DNA from: Massilia sp. CF038
GTDB taxonomy: Bacteria; Pseudomonadota; Gammaproteobacteria; Burkholderiales; Burkholderiaceae_D
Length of the DNA stretch: 64,000 nucleotides
NCBI RefSeq assembly: GCF_900129765.1
Contig: NZ_FQWU01000001.1
Location: forward strand, 434,001 to 498,000
Reading direction: 5' to 3'
The position numbers and the translations under genes were made by a program. Numbering within the stretch: the first letter of the stretch is position 1; each line of letters begins with the position of its first letter. A model generated the notes under the pieces. That model was given only the letters and a program-made list of their open reading frames with translations, had not been told where the DNA came from and searched no databases. Below, in pieces: positions 45,292 through 54,907 of this stretch.

Positions 45292-45305
45292 CAAATTTAA
45301 ATTTG
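45292..45305. other. 14-bp perfect AT-rich palindrome
   Basis: CAAATTTAAATTTG lies 20 bp after the ispH stop in the 234-bp ispH-livH gap. It may be an operator for the liv promoter or a weak hairpin; no regulator is identifiable. Confidence 0.4.
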
Positions 45306-45439
45306 GCACAGTTGTTATTTTCCGATATTAGTTTTTACGAAACCTCGCTATGATGGCGACGCTCGGATTTTTTGTCGCCTTGACACATGTACATATGGCA
45401 AGGCGGTGTGCGGTTGCAGTAGAACCAAGAAACAAGGAG

Positions 45440-45474
45440 CGGCACTACGGGGTTTTCCCCGGGTGCCGTTTTTG
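45440..45474 (+). terminator. Strong hairpin-T-tract before livH
   Basis: CGGCAC pairs with GTGCCG and GGGG with CCCC around TTTT, followed by TTTTTG. It lies only 33 bp before the livH start, so it may terminate ispH read-through or act as an attenuator of the liv operon. Confidence 0.75.
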
Positions 45475-45506
45475 TTAAGAACGACATAAAAGAGGCCTGC
45501 AAAACC

Positions 45507-46436
45507 ATGGATACTTTTATCCAACAAATTATCAATGGCCTGGTGCTGGGCAGTATGTACGCACTGGTCGCCCTGGGCTACACGATGGTGTACGGCGTGT
45601 TAAACCTCATTAATTTTGCCCACGGTGACGTGCTGATGATCGGCGCCATGGTGGGCTTGTCGATTCTCAAACTGCTGGACGCGCTCGTGCCCGGCTTGCC
45701 AGGCTACCTGAGCCTGATGATTGCCATCATTGGCGCGATTCCTGTCTGCATGCTGGTCAACGTGATCATCGAGCGGGTCGCTTACCGCCGCCTGCGCAAC
45801 GCGCCGCGGCTGGCGCCCTTGATTACCGCCATCGGCGTGTCCTATCTGTTGACCACGGGTGCCATGATCATCTGGGGCCGCAGTCCACTGTCCTTCCCGC
45901 AATTGCTTTCGAGCGAACCGATCGCCATTGGCGGCGCCGTCATCTCGCAAACGCAGGTGCTGCTGCTGGCGCTGGCCTTGCTGTCGATGGGCGGACTGGT
46001 CCTGCTGGTCGAAAAAACCAAGATGGGCCGCGCCATGCGCGCCACGGCGGAAAATCCGCGGGTTGCCGGCCTGATGGGCGTTGACTCCAATAAAGTGATT
46101 GTCTACACCTTCGCGATTGGTGCGGCGCTGGCTGCCGTCGCCGGGGTGATGTGGGGCGCCAATTATTCCTCGATTCAGTTTGCGATGGGCTTCCTGCCTG
46201 GCTTGAAGGCCTTCTCGGCAGCGGTGCTCGGCGGCATCGGCAACATTTACGGCGCCATGATTGGCGGCATTGTGCTGGGCTTGATCGAAGCGCTGGGCGC
46301 CGGCTATATCGGCGATGCAACTGGCGGCTTCCTCGGCAGCCACTACCAGGACATCTTTGCCTTCGTGGTGCTGATCCTGGTACTGACCGTGCGGCCATCC
46401 GGCATCATGGGTGAACGCGTGGCCGACCGCGCCTGA
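45507..46436 (+). CDS. livH: Branched-chain amino acid ABC transporter permease LivH
   Basis: The protein has 309 residues and about eight transmembrane helices. The LivH signatures GLVLGSMYALVALGYTMVYGVLNLINFAHGD (in part) and LGGIGNIYGAMIGGIVLGL are present. It forms the membrane channel with LivM for Leu/Ile/Val uptake. GAGG precedes the ATG. First gene of livHMGF. A hairpin sits just upstream. Confidence 0.95.
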   Translation: MDTFIQQIINGLVLGSMYALVALGYTMVYGVLNLINFAHGDVLMIGAMVGLSILKLLDALVPGLPGYLSLMIAIIGAIPVCMLVNVIIERVAYRRLRNAPRLAPLITAIGVSYLLTTGAMIIWGRSPLSFPQLLSSEPIAIGGAVISQTQVLLLALALLSMGGLVLLVEKTKMGRAMRATAENPRVAGLMGVDSNKVIVYTFAIGAALAAVAGVMWGANYSSIQFAMGFLPGLKAFSAAVLGGIGNIYGAMIGGIVLGLIEALGAGYIGDATGGFLGSHYQDIFAFVVLILVLTVRPSGIMGERVADRA

Positions 46437-46453
46437 ACGAGACAAGGACCATC

Positions 46454-47665
46454 ATGCGACTCCTCTCCTTCGACTTTGAACACGACAAGAAGCGCGCCCG
46501 TGCCAGCATGGCGTTCGTGCTCATCGGCCTGCTGATCTTCCCGTTTGTGGCCCAGAATTTCGGCAATTCCTGGGTACGTATCGTGGACATGGCGCTGCTG
46601 TACATCATGCTGGCGCTGGGCCTCAATATCGTGGTCGGCTTTGCCGGCTTGCTGGACCTTGGCTATATCGCCTTCTTTGCCGTTGGCGCCTACATGACAG
46701 GTCTGCTGGCCTCACCGCAATTTGCCGCCTTGCTTGAATCGGTGGTCTACGCCTATCCGGTGCTCGGTGAATGGCTGGTGGCCGTCATGGGGCCCGAAAT
46801 TCGCGAGACCGGCATTCACCTGTCGGTGTGGCTGATTGTGCCGCTGGCGGCAGCGACCGCCGGTTTCTTTGGCGCACTGCTGGGCGCGCCAACGCTGAAA
46901 CTGCGTGGTGACTACCTGGCCATTGTCACGCTGGGCTTTGGTGAAATCATTCGCATTTTCATGAACAACCTGAATGATCCGATCAATTTCACCAACGGGC
47001 CGCAGGGGATCAATCTGATCGATCCGATCCGCATTTTCGGTGTGTCGCTGGGCGGCGAAGCCGGTTCCAAGGCCACCGTCATGATTGGCAGCTACGGCAT
47101 GCCATCGGTGAATGCCTATTACTTCCTGTTCCTGGCCCTGTGCGCCGCGGTCGTGTTTGTCACGGCGCGCCTGCAGCACTCGCGCCTGGGCCGTGCCTGG
47201 GTGGCGATCCGCGAAGACGAGATCGCGGCCAAGGCCATGGGCATCAATACCCGCAACGTGAAACTGCTGGCGTTCACCATGGGCGCCTCATTTGGCGGCG
47301 TGGCCGGGGCCATGTTCGCCTCGTTCCAGGGCTTTGTATCGCCGGAATCGTTCTCGCTGACGGAATCGATTGTGGTGCTGGCCATGGTGGTGCTGGGCGG
47401 TATCGGCCACATTCCGGGTGTGATCCTGGGCGGCCTGATCCTGGCGGCCTTGCCTGAAGTACTGCGCCACACGGCCGAACCAGTCCAGATGGCCCTGTTC
47501 GGCAAGGTACTGATCGAATCCGAAGTGATCCGCCAGCTACTGTACGGCGGTGCCCTGGTTGGTGTCATGTTGAATAAACCGGCTGGCCTGTGGCCGGCGC
47601 CGAAACATGAAGACCGGCCCGATGCGGCCGAAGTCAACAAGGCCGAGACCTTCCCGGTCGCCTGA
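46454..47665 (+). CDS. livM: Branched-chain amino acid ABC transporter permease LivM
   Basis: The protein has 403 residues. It has a typical LivM membrane domain with GLNIVVGFAGLLDLGYIAFFAVGAYM (in part), LRGDYLAIVTLGFGEIIR and an extended C-terminal tail of about 30 residues (KHEDRPDAAEVNKAE). Partner of LivH. AAGGA precedes the ATG; livG starts 10 bp after the stop. Confidence 0.95.
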   Translation: MRLLSFDFEHDKKRARASMAFVLIGLLIFPFVAQNFGNSWVRIVDMALLYIMLALGLNIVVGFAGLLDLGYIAFFAVGAYMTGLLASPQFAALLESVVYAYPVLGEWLVAVMGPEIRETGIHLSVWLIVPLAAATAGFFGALLGAPTLKLRGDYLAIVTLGFGEIIRIFMNNLNDPINFTNGPQGINLIDPIRIFGVSLGGEAGSKATVMIGSYGMPSVNAYYFLFLALCAAVVFVTARLQHSRLGRAWVAIREDEIAAKAMGINTRNVKLLAFTMGASFGGVAGAMFASFQGFVSPESFSLTESIVVLAMVVLGGIGHIPGVILGGLILAALPEVLRHTAEPVQMALFGKVLIESEVIRQLLYGGALVGVMLNKPAGLWPAPKHEDRPDAAEVNKAETFPVA

Positions 47666-47674
47666 GGAATCACC

Positions 47675-48444
<770 letters not shown>

Positions 48445-48445
<1 letters not shown>

Positions 48446-49164
48446 TGGACACCATTCTGAAAATCCAGGGTTTGAAGGTCGCCTACGGCGGCATCAAGGC
48501 CGTCAAAGGGATCGATCTGGAAGTGGGCAAAGGCGAGCTGGTCACCTTGATCGGGGCCAACGGCGCCGGCAAGACCACCACCCTCAAGGCCATTACCGGC
48601 ACTTTGCCGCCGTGTTCGCTCGAAGGCATCATTGCCTACAAGGGCGAATCGCTCAAGACCACGAAATCGTTCGAAATGGTTCAGCGCAAGCTGGCCATGG
48701 TGCCGGAAGGGCGCGGGGTCTTTACCCGTATGACGATTGAAGAAAACCTGTTGATGGGCGCTTACACGCGCAACGACAAGGCTGCGATCGCGCAGGACAT
48801 CGAGAAGTGGTTCACGGTCTTCCCGCGCCTGAAAGAGCGGGCATCGCAACTGGCGGGTACCTTGTCCGGCGGCGAACAGCAGATGCTGGCCATGGCGCGT
48901 GCATTGATGAGCCATCCGGAATTGCTGCTGCTCGACGAGCCATCGATGGGCCTGTCGCCCATCATGGTGGAAAAAATCTTTGAAGTGATTCGTGACGTGC
49001 ACAAGCAGGGCATCACCATTCTGCTGGTCGAGCAGAACGCCAAGCTGTCGCTGCAGGCAGCCGACCGTGGTTACGTGATGGATTCGGGCGCGATCATCAT
49101 GAGCGGCAATGCCGACGACATGCTGCACGATCCGCGCGTCAAAGCCGCTTACCTTGGCGAATAA
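48445..49164 (+). CDS. livF: Branched-chain amino acid ABC transporter ATPase LivF
   Basis: The protein has 239 residues. Walker A is GANGAGKTTTLKAI, the signature LSGGEQQMLAMARAL and Walker B LLLLDEPSMGLSP. The C-terminal KAAYLGE is typical of LivF. GGAGGGG within livG provides the ribosome binding site. No substrate-binding protein gene (livJ/K) is in the window. Confidence 0.96.
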
Positions 49165-49180
49165 AGCAGGGTGCAGACGT

Positions 49181-49211
49181 AAAAAAACCGCAGCCGAAGC
49201 TGCGGTTTTTT
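49181..49211. terminator. Bidirectional terminator between livF and the phasin gene
   Basis: AAAAACCGCAG and CTGCGGTTTTT pair perfectly around CCGAAG with A- and T-tracts on both sides. It serves livHMGF and the convergent phasin gene. Confidence 0.9.
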
Positions 49212-49227
49212 ATTGGAGCCGCTGCAA

Positions 49228-49794
49228 TTACTTGCGGGCTGCCTTTGGTACGGCGCTTTGCGCAGCTTGCGAGAACTGGCTCACAGCGGCGTTAACGTTG
49301 GTTTCAACGGCTTCCAGCGCCTGCTTGGCGGTCTTGCTCATTTGCTCGTAGCCTGCGTTGGCGTTGCCGATGGTGGCCTTGATGACCGACACCACGTTTT
49401 CCGAACCGGCTGGGGCATTCTTGGTGACTTCGTCGACCAGGGAGATGACCTTGCGGTTGGTTTCAGCGATTTGCTCTTCAGCAGCGCGGGTGAATTCAGC
49501 TTGGGTACCGGCAGCGATGGCAGCAACTTGACGGCCATACGACAGCGCTTTTTCAGCCGTTGGCTGGGCCTGGGCAGCGGTCAGCGAGAAGAATTCTTGT
49601 GGATCTTTGGCAGCCAGCAACTGACGGGTCGCAGCCGACGATTCGTCCAGCGACGCTTTGGCGGCGGTCAGATTCAGTTCCACCAGCTTTTCCATGCCTT
49701 CAAACGCTTTGGAAGTCAGCGACGAGAAAATGGCGAATTGCGATTCGAAGTTGGCTTTGGTGGCGTTCGAAAACTGCTCAGGGATTGCAAACAT
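49228..49794 (-). CDS. Phasin (PHA granule-associated protein)
   Basis: The protein has 188 residues and is an all-helical amphipathic protein of the PhaP type (TIGR01841-like): [20 protein letters not shown] at the start, [15 protein letters not shown] and [13 protein letters not shown]. It coats polyhydroxyalkanoate granules. GGAGAAC precedes ATG 49794; a longer frame lacks a site. Two similar TGCA-rich sites flank its promoter (49875 and 49931), suggesting repression by a PhaR-type regulator. Confidence 0.93.
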   Translation of the reverse strand: MFAIPEQFSNATKANFESQFAIFSSLTSKAFEGMEKLVELNLTAAKASLDESSAATRQLLAAKDPQEFFSLTAAQAQPTAEKALSYGRQVAAIAAGTQAEFTRAAEEQIAETNRKVISLVDEVTKNAPAGSENVVSVIKATIGNANAGYEQMSKTAKQALEAVETNVNAAVSQFSQAAQSAVPKAARK

Positions 49795-49874
49795 GTATGT
49801 TCTCCAGTATGTGTAGTTCGTTATGACAGGTGACCGGTGAAGCGAAAGTTGAAACTTTTCAGGCTGACGATCCA

Positions 49875-49945
49875 TTGTGCAGCGCAACAGAACCCATTTT
49901 ACGGAGTTTTGATGTCGAGTCAAGCGAATTTTGTGCAGTGCACCA
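49875..49945 (-). promoter_or_regulatory. Twin phasin operators, candidate PhaR sites
   Basis: TTGTGCAGCGCAACA (49875-49889) and TTGTGCAGTGCACCA (49931-49945) match at 13 of 15 positions and lie 56 bp apart. One covers the predicted start site and the other lies just upstream of the -35. PHA repressor PhaR is known to bind TGC-rich sites in phasin promoters; assignment here is inferred. Confidence 0.5.
49896..49923 (-). promoter_or_regulatory. Sigma70 promoter of the phasin gene
   Basis: Minus strand TTGACT (49918-49923), 16 bp and TAAAAT (49896-49901), with the start site predicted near 49889. Confidence 0.65.
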
Positions 49946-50055
49946 AAAGTCTCTCCCACGACGCCAGCGGGGCGCCGTGCTAGACTCGCGGCTCCTTTCC
50001 GCTGAGCACATGATGCATCACAATACGGCTCGCCAGCCTCCGTTTCTATTGATCA

Positions 50056-50961
50056 ATGTCAAACAATCACCATAAAAATGTTGCGACGCGACAATCCTTG
50101 AGCTGGCGCTCGCCCGTGCCCGCCTTCTTTGTCCTGCTGTGGAGCACCGGATTTATCGTCGCCAAATTCGGCCTGCCGTACGCGCCCCCGCTGACCTTTC
50201 TGATCTTGCGCTGCGGCGCTGTGCTGCTGGTGCTGTTGCCGATCGTGCTGGCTTGCCGTGCGCCCTGGCCGCGTGGCAAGATCGGCCACATTGCGTTTGC
50301 CGGCGTGTTGCTGCAAGCCGGTTACCTGACCGGGGTCTGGTGCGCCATCAAGCTGGGCATGCCAGCCGGGATCACCGCCCTCATTGTGGGCATGCAGCCC
50401 ATCCTGACCGCTGCGTGTGCGCCCCTGATTGGCGAGCGCGTGCGTGCTCTCCAGTGGCTGGGGCTGGTGTTTGGCCTGGCCGGCGTGGCCCTGGTGGTGC
50501 ATGCGAAAATGTCGCTCAATGGCCTGTCGCTGCCAGCCATCGGCTTTTGCGTGCTGGCCTTGTTGTGCATTACCGCAGGCACCATGTACCAGCGCCGCTA
50601 TTGCCCGCAGTTCGATTTGCGCACCGGTACCGTGATTCAATTCGGCGCCACCGTCGCCGTCTTGCTGCCGCTGGCCCTGCATTTCGAACAGCTGGATCCG
50701 GCCTTGTCGGCGGTGCAATGGACGCCGCACTTCCTTGGCGCCTTGCTGTGGTCGGTTCTGGCCTTGTCGATCGGCGCGATTTTCTTGCTGTTTACTTTAT
50801 TGCGGCGTAGCGCCGCCACCGAAGTGACCAGCCTGATGTATCTGACGCCGCCCACCACTGCGCTGATGGCCTGGCTGATGTTCGGCGAAGCGTTCACCTT
50901 GGCAGGCGCGGCAGGCATGGCGCTGGCGGTGCTCGGTGTATTTTGTGTCGTGAAAAAATAG
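50056..50961 (+). CDS. EamA/DMT-family transporter
   Basis: The protein has 301 residues with ten predicted transmembrane helices in two EamA repeats (LLWSTGFIVAKFGLPYAPPLTFLILRC in the first, in part; LTPPTTALMAWLMFGEAFTLAG in the second, in part). It is a metabolite or amino-acid exporter of unknown substrate. The ribosome binding site is weak. The nitroreductase gene starts 13 bp after its stop, so they may form an operon. Confidence 0.9.
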   Translation: MSNNHHKNVATRQSLSWRSPVPAFFVLLWSTGFIVAKFGLPYAPPLTFLILRCGAVLLVLLPIVLACRAPWPRGKIGHIAFAGVLLQAGYLTGVWCAIKLGMPAGITALIVGMQPILTAACAPLIGERVRALQWLGLVFGLAGVALVVHAKMSLNGLSLPAIGFCVLALLCITAGTMYQRRYCPQFDLRTGTVIQFGATVAVLLPLALHFEQLDPALSAVQWTPHFLGALLWSVLALSIGAIFLLFTLLRRSAATEVTSLMYLTPPTTALMAWLMFGEAFTLAGAAGMALAVLGVFCVVKK

Positions 50962-50973
50962 GAGCGTTTCCCC

Positions 50974-51669
50974 ATGATCGAAAGTTCGCAACAGCAAGCC
51001 GTCGACGCTGCCATTACCAGCCGCCGTTCGATCCGGGCCTTTTTGCCCAAGCCGGTCGCGCGGGAAGACATCGAAGCGATTCTCGCGGTGGCCGCGCGCG
51101 CGCCATCGGGCACCAACACCCAGCCATGGAAAGTCACGGTACTCACCGGCGCCGCCAAGGACCGCCTGGCCGACGCGATTGGGGCCGTGCATGCCGACCC
51201 GGCCGCAGCCGCGCAGCATGTGGAGGAGTACGCTTACTATCCGCGCGAATGGTGCTCGCCCTATATTGACCGGCGCCGCAAGGTGGGCTGGGATCTGTAC
51301 GCCCTGCTGGGGCTGGGACGCGACAACAAGGCTGGTATGGCCGCCCAGCATGGCCGCAATTACCGCTTCTTCGATGCGCCCGTTGGTCTGATCTTTACCA
51401 TCGACCGCATCATGGAGCAGGGCTCCTGGCTGGACTACGGCATGTTCTTGCAAAACATCATGGTGGCGGCACGCGGACGCGGCCTCGACACTTGTCCGCA
51501 AGCCGCGTTCACGCAATACCATCGCATCATCAGTGCCGAGCTGGGATTGCCTTCCGAACAAATGGTGGTGTGCGGTATGGCGCTTGGCTACGCCGATCCC
51601 GACAAGATTGAAAACACGCTGGTGACCGCACGCGAGCCAGTCGCGGGCTTCGCCCGCTTTATCGAATAG
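50974..51669 (+). CDS. Nitroreductase-family FMN oxidoreductase
   Basis: The protein has 231 residues. The family signature SRRSIRAFLPKPV at residues about 16-28, APSGTNTQPWKV for FMN contacts and VCGMALGYADP near the end are typical. It would reduce nitro or quinone compounds with NAD(P)H; the substrate is unknown. TAGGAGCG precedes the ATG. Confidence 0.92.
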   Translation: MIESSQQQAVDAAITSRRSIRAFLPKPVAREDIEAILAVAARAPSGTNTQPWKVTVLTGAAKDRLADAIGAVHADPAAAAQHVEEYAYYPREWCSPYIDRRRKVGWDLYALLGLGRDNKAGMAAQHGRNYRFFDAPVGLIFTIDRIMEQGSWLDYGMFLQNIMVAARGRGLDTCPQAAFTQYHRIISAELGLPSEQMVVCGMALGYADPDKIENTLVTAREPVAGFARFIE

Positions 51670-51821
51670 GCGTACACTGTTCCAAGGCAACCAATGCCAG
51701 GTGTTAGCGTTGCGCAGCCACAAAAAAACACGCGCGAGTTGGCGTGCGCGCGTTTGCGATCGGCGATCGTTTTGCTACACTGCACTAAAGGTAGGACCAG
51801 CCTGCTGTAAAGGATTTCCAG

Positions 51822-52922
51822 ATGTATAAGCTTGTCTTGGGTGCTTTTGTTTCTTTGCTGTTTGCGCTGTCGCCGCCTGCACAGGCGCGCGCCGAGCACG
51901 GTGCCAAAGTGACAAAAACCAAGAAGTCACACGCCAGTCCGATCTTCAAGCAGCGTGCGGCTAAGGGGCGCACGCGCGCCGCTGCCAGCAATCAAGTGGT
52001 CCGCCGCACCATTGTGGTCAACGGCAAGCGCAAGGTGGTCTACCAGCGCGTGATCGTCGCGCGTAGTTACGCCGAACCCGTGCGCATGAGCGAGGGCGAT
52101 CGCGCTGGTTTAAACCTCACGCGCGATCCGCTTGACCTCAAATCCAGCGTGGCCCTGGTCCTCGATCAAAGCAATGCCGAAGTGCTGTTTGAAAAGAACG
52201 CGAACGTGGCTTTGCCCATTGCCTCCATCACCAAAATGATGACGGGCCTGATCGTGGTGGAAGCTGGCCTGGACATGGATGAAATCCTGACCGTCACCGA
52301 AGACGATGTCGATCACGAAAAATTCAGCAGTTCGCGTTTGCAGGTGGGCAGCAAAATGACGCGTGCCAATTTGCTGCATATCGCTCTGATGAGTTCCGAG
52401 AACCGCGCTGCCGCCGCGCTGGCGCGCAACTATCCGGGCGGGGTGCCGGCCTTTGTGGATGCCATGAATACCAAGGCGCGCGAGCTGGGCATGAACGACA
52501 CGCGCTACGTGGATTCAAGCGGCTTGTCGAGCAGGAATGTGGCCACCGCGCGCGACCTGGCCAAGCTCGTCATGGCCGCGTACGAACAGCCGCTGCTGCG
52601 CGAATACTCGACCGATCCGAAAGCCACCGTCAACGCCGGCAAGCGCATGATGAACTACCACAACACCAACTATCTGGTGGCGATGCCGGACTGGGAAATT
52701 GGTCTGCAAAAGACCGGCTTTATCAATGAAGCCGGGCGCTGCCTGATGATGCAAGCCGTCATTCAGGGACGGGCCGTGATCATGGTGTTTCTGGACTCCA
52801 AAGGCAAGCAGTCGCGCACGGCCGATGCAGGCCGCGTGCGGCGCTGGCTGGAGGCGTTCACCACGCCGCCGATGTTGAATGAGCCCTTGTTAGAGCGGAC
52901 CGGTGTAACCCAGGGTGGCTGA
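51822..52922 (+). CDS. D-alanyl-D-alanine endopeptidase, PBP7 type
   Basis: The protein has 366 residues. A signal peptide (about 1-25) and a basic low-complexity segment (26-85) are followed by a class-C low-mass PBP domain with SITK (Ser nucleophile), SSEN and KTG (QKTGF) motifs. It resembles PbpG, which cuts peptidoglycan cross-links. The stop lies inside the 3' end of the convergent IclR gene (33-bp overlap). Confidence 0.92.
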   Translation: MYKLVLGAFVSLLFALSPPAQARAEHGAKVTKTKKSHASPIFKQRAAKGRTRAAASNQVVRRTIVVNGKRKVVYQRVIVARSYAEPVRMSEGDRAGLNLTRDPLDLKSSVALVLDQSNAEVLFEKNANVALPIASITKMMTGLIVVEAGLDMDEILTVTEDDVDHEKFSSSRLQVGSKMTRANLLHIALMSSENRAAAALARNYPGGVPAFVDAMNTKARELGMNDTRYVDSSGLSSRNVATARDLAKLVMAAYEQPLLREYSTDPKATVNAGKRMMNYHNTNYLVAMPDWEIGLQKTGFINEAGRCLMMQAVIQGRAVIMVFLDSKGKQSRTADAGRVRRWLEAFTTPPMLNEPLLERTGVTQGG

Positions 52923-53669
52923 AATCTGACTGGCCGTGCCAATCAAATCTTCCAGCCATTCTTCCTGCAGGCGGTCGGCCGGGGCTGAAATCGACAAGCC
53001 CGCCACCAGTTTGCCCGAGTCGTCATGGATGCCTGCCGCCATGCAGCGCACGCCCAGTTCCAGCTCCTCGTTGTCGCGTGCGTAACCGCGTGTGCGCACC
53101 AGGCTCAGCTCGCGTTCGAGCTTGGCCAGATCCGTGATCGAATTCTTGTTGTGCCCGGCCAGGCCGGTGCGCGTGGCATACGCGCGGATGGCCTTCGGTT
53201 CATCGACCGACAAAAACAGCTTGCCGGTCGAAGTCAGATGCAGCGGGCCGCGTCCGCCAATGGCGCGCACCACCTGCATGCCCGAGCGCTCTGAAAAAGC
53301 CCGGTCGATATAAACGATTTCATCGCCCTGGCGTACTGACAGGTTGATGGTTTGCTGCGTTTTTTTGTGCAAGGCGCGCATGAAGTCGAGCGCCGCTTCG
53401 CGTACGGACAGCCGGCTCTTGACCACGTTGCCCAGTTCCAGCAGTCGCATGCCCAGGCGATAGGTGCCGGGTTCGACCCGGTCGACAAAGCGCGTGATGA
53501 CCATGTCATTGAGGATGCGGTGCGCGGTCGACGGATGCAGGCCCGACACTTTGGACAATTCCTTGAGGCTCACCGGATCGGTGTAATTGGCCAGCGCATC
53601 GAGCAGGGCGACCATGCGTTCGATCACCTGGATCGAGGTTTTTGGTGCTTCGACGGATTCGATTTTCAT
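52890..53669 (-). CDS. IclR-family transcriptional regulator
   Basis: The protein has 259 residues: a winged helix at about 12-75 (PVSLKELSKVSGLHPSTAHRILND, in part) and an IclR effector domain from about 90 (GGRGPLHLTSTGKLFL, RGYARDNEELELGVRCMA). Targets are unknown. A perfect dyad (53742-53755) lies upstream and may be its own operator. Its start ATG is 53669. Confidence 0.93.
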   Translation of the reverse strand: MKIESVEAPKTSIQVIERMVALLDALANYTDPVSLKELSKVSGLHPSTAHRILNDMVITRFVDRVEPGTYRLGMRLLELGNVVKSRLSVREAALDFMRALHKKTQQTINLSVRQGDEIVYIDRAFSERSGMQVVRAIGGRGPLHLTSTGKLFLSVDEPKAIRAYATRTGLAGHNKNSITDLAKLERELSLVRTRGYARDNEELELGVRCMAAGIHDDSGKLVAGLSISAPADRLQEEWLEDLIGTASQISATLGYTGPL

Positions 53670-53741
53670 AATGTGGTTGGTGCGGTGCAGTATATTTTCC
53701 TTACTTTATACCATAATGCGGAAAGGGTTGGCAATTTCCGT

Positions 53742-53755
53742 GTGGTGGACACCAC
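53742..53755. promoter_or_regulatory. Candidate IclR operator
   Basis: GTGGTG-GA-CACCAC is a perfect 6+6 dyad in the 149-bp gap between the IclR gene (minus) and dgkA (plus), close to both promoters. IclR proteins recognise short palindromes, so autoregulation is plausible. Confidence 0.45.
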
Positions 53756-53818
53756 TTTTGTGGCTCTGCGCGCAGGGGCCGGGCATAATGCGGCATCCAA
53801 GCAAATTGAAAGAGCGAT

Positions 53819-54205
53819 ATGAGCGAACCCGTCAGTGAATTCAAGAGCAAGAGCGGTCTGCAGCGCATTCTGCCCGCCATGTTTTACGCCTTTGCCGGCC
53901 TGAAATCTGCCTGGCAAAATGAGCATGCCTTCCGCCAGGAACTGGTGGTGGTGGTGATTGGCACCGTGATTGCGCTTGCGCTGCCGATCTCCGCGTTCCA
54001 GAAGCTGTTTTTGATTGGCGTACTGGTGTTTGTGCTGATTGTCGAATTGTTCAATTCGGCCATTGAAGCAGTGGTCGACCGCATCTCGCTGGAACGTCAT
54101 CCGCTCTCGAAAAACGCCAAGGACATGGGCAGCGCGGCCGTGTTTCTGGCCGTGTGCCTGGCTGCTGCCTGCTGGGCGGTGGTGTTGTTCAACCGCTTTT
54201 ATTGA
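53819..54205 (+). CDS. dgkA: Diacylglycerol kinase
   Basis: The protein has 128 residues with three membrane helices. The family motif ELFNSAIEAVVDRIS holds the catalytic Glu, followed by KNAKDMGSAAV. It phosphorylates diacylglycerol to phosphatidate in the inner membrane. Length fits E. coli DgkA (122). The ribosome binding site is GAAAGAG. Confidence 0.95.
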   Translation: MSEPVSEFKSKSGLQRILPAMFYAFAGLKSAWQNEHAFRQELVVVVIGTVIALALPISAFQKLFLIGVLVFVLIVELFNSAIEAVVDRISLERHPLSKNAKDMGSAAVFLAVCLAAACWAVVLFNRFY

Positions 54206-54232
54206 CGCCAGCGGCCGCTGCGCCGCTCTGCG

Positions 54233-54266
54233 CATAAGCAAAGAAGAAAGCATTCGTTCGCTTTCG
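54233..54266 (+). promoter_or_regulatory. Candidate CysB site A (before the RBBP9-type hydrolase)
   Basis: It aligns without gaps to 55560-55593 and 56433-56466: TAAGCAAAGAAG on the left and TTCGTTCGCTTT on the right. Eighteen of 34 positions are identical in all three. It starts 72 bp before the hydrolase ATG. Confidence 0.55.
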
Positions 54267-54304
54267 CCGTGCCCGCCCGTATGCTGTGATCACAGGAGGC
54301 GGGC

Positions 54305-54868
54305 ATGGCCATTCAACTTTTCCCCGATTTTCACGTCATCATCGTGCCTGGACTGCATGACAGCAGCCCGGCGCATTGGCAAAGCCGCTGGCACGCGCGC
54401 CAGCCAGCGTTTTCGCGCGTACGCCAGGACGATTGGGACCACCCCAACCTGGTGACCTGGGCCGCGCGCCTGGGGCAGGTTCGGGCACGCGATCCGCGCC
54501 CGGCCTTGCTGATTGCGCACAGCTTCGGCTGCCTGACTGCCGTGCACAGCATCGCGCGCGACAGTGCCAACGTGGCGGGCGCGCTGCTGGTGGCGCCTGC
54601 CGACCCCGACAAATTTGGCGTGGCCGACATGCTGACGGCGCTGCCGCTGGGCTGCCCATCGCTGGTGGTTGCCAGCAGCAATGACCCCTGGATGCGCGCC
54701 AGCAAAGCGGCCCTGTGGGCGCAGCGCTGGGACAGCGAACTGGTCGAAGCAGGCCCGCTTGGCCACATCAACGCCGACTCCGGCCTGGGCGACTGGGCTG
54801 CCGGCCAGGACCTCTTGCACCGGCTGGCGGAAAAGGCGCACAATGAACGGCTGGCATTTTCGGCATGA
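54305..54868 (+). CDS. RBBP9/YdeN-family serine hydrolase
   Basis: The protein has 187 residues with an alpha/beta hydrolase fold. The nucleophile Ser is in AHSFGCLT, the Asp in SSNDPWM and the His in GHINADSGLGDW, matching the RBBP9 family. The start has AGGAGG at 54295-54300. It lies downstream of a candidate CysB site and 39 bp before the peroxiredoxin. Substrate unknown. Confidence 0.9.
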   Translation: MAIQLFPDFHVIIVPGLHDSSPAHWQSRWHARQPAFSRVRQDDWDHPNLVTWAARLGQVRARDPRPALLIAHSFGCLTAVHSIARDSANVAGALLVAPADPDKFGVADMLTALPLGCPSLVVASSNDPWMRASKAALWAQRWDSELVEAGPLGHINADSGLGDWAAGQDLLHRLAEKAHNERLAFSA

Positions 54869-54907
54869 TTAACAGCCAAACCACTTTTTTATTCCACGGA
54901 GATGACG

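Noticed and set aside
45353-45478. 42-codon frame ending in the livH-proximal hairpin, considered as a leader peptide
   Set aside because: It is not enriched in Leu, Ile or Val codons and has no Shine-Dalgarno, so classical attenuation through it is unsupported.
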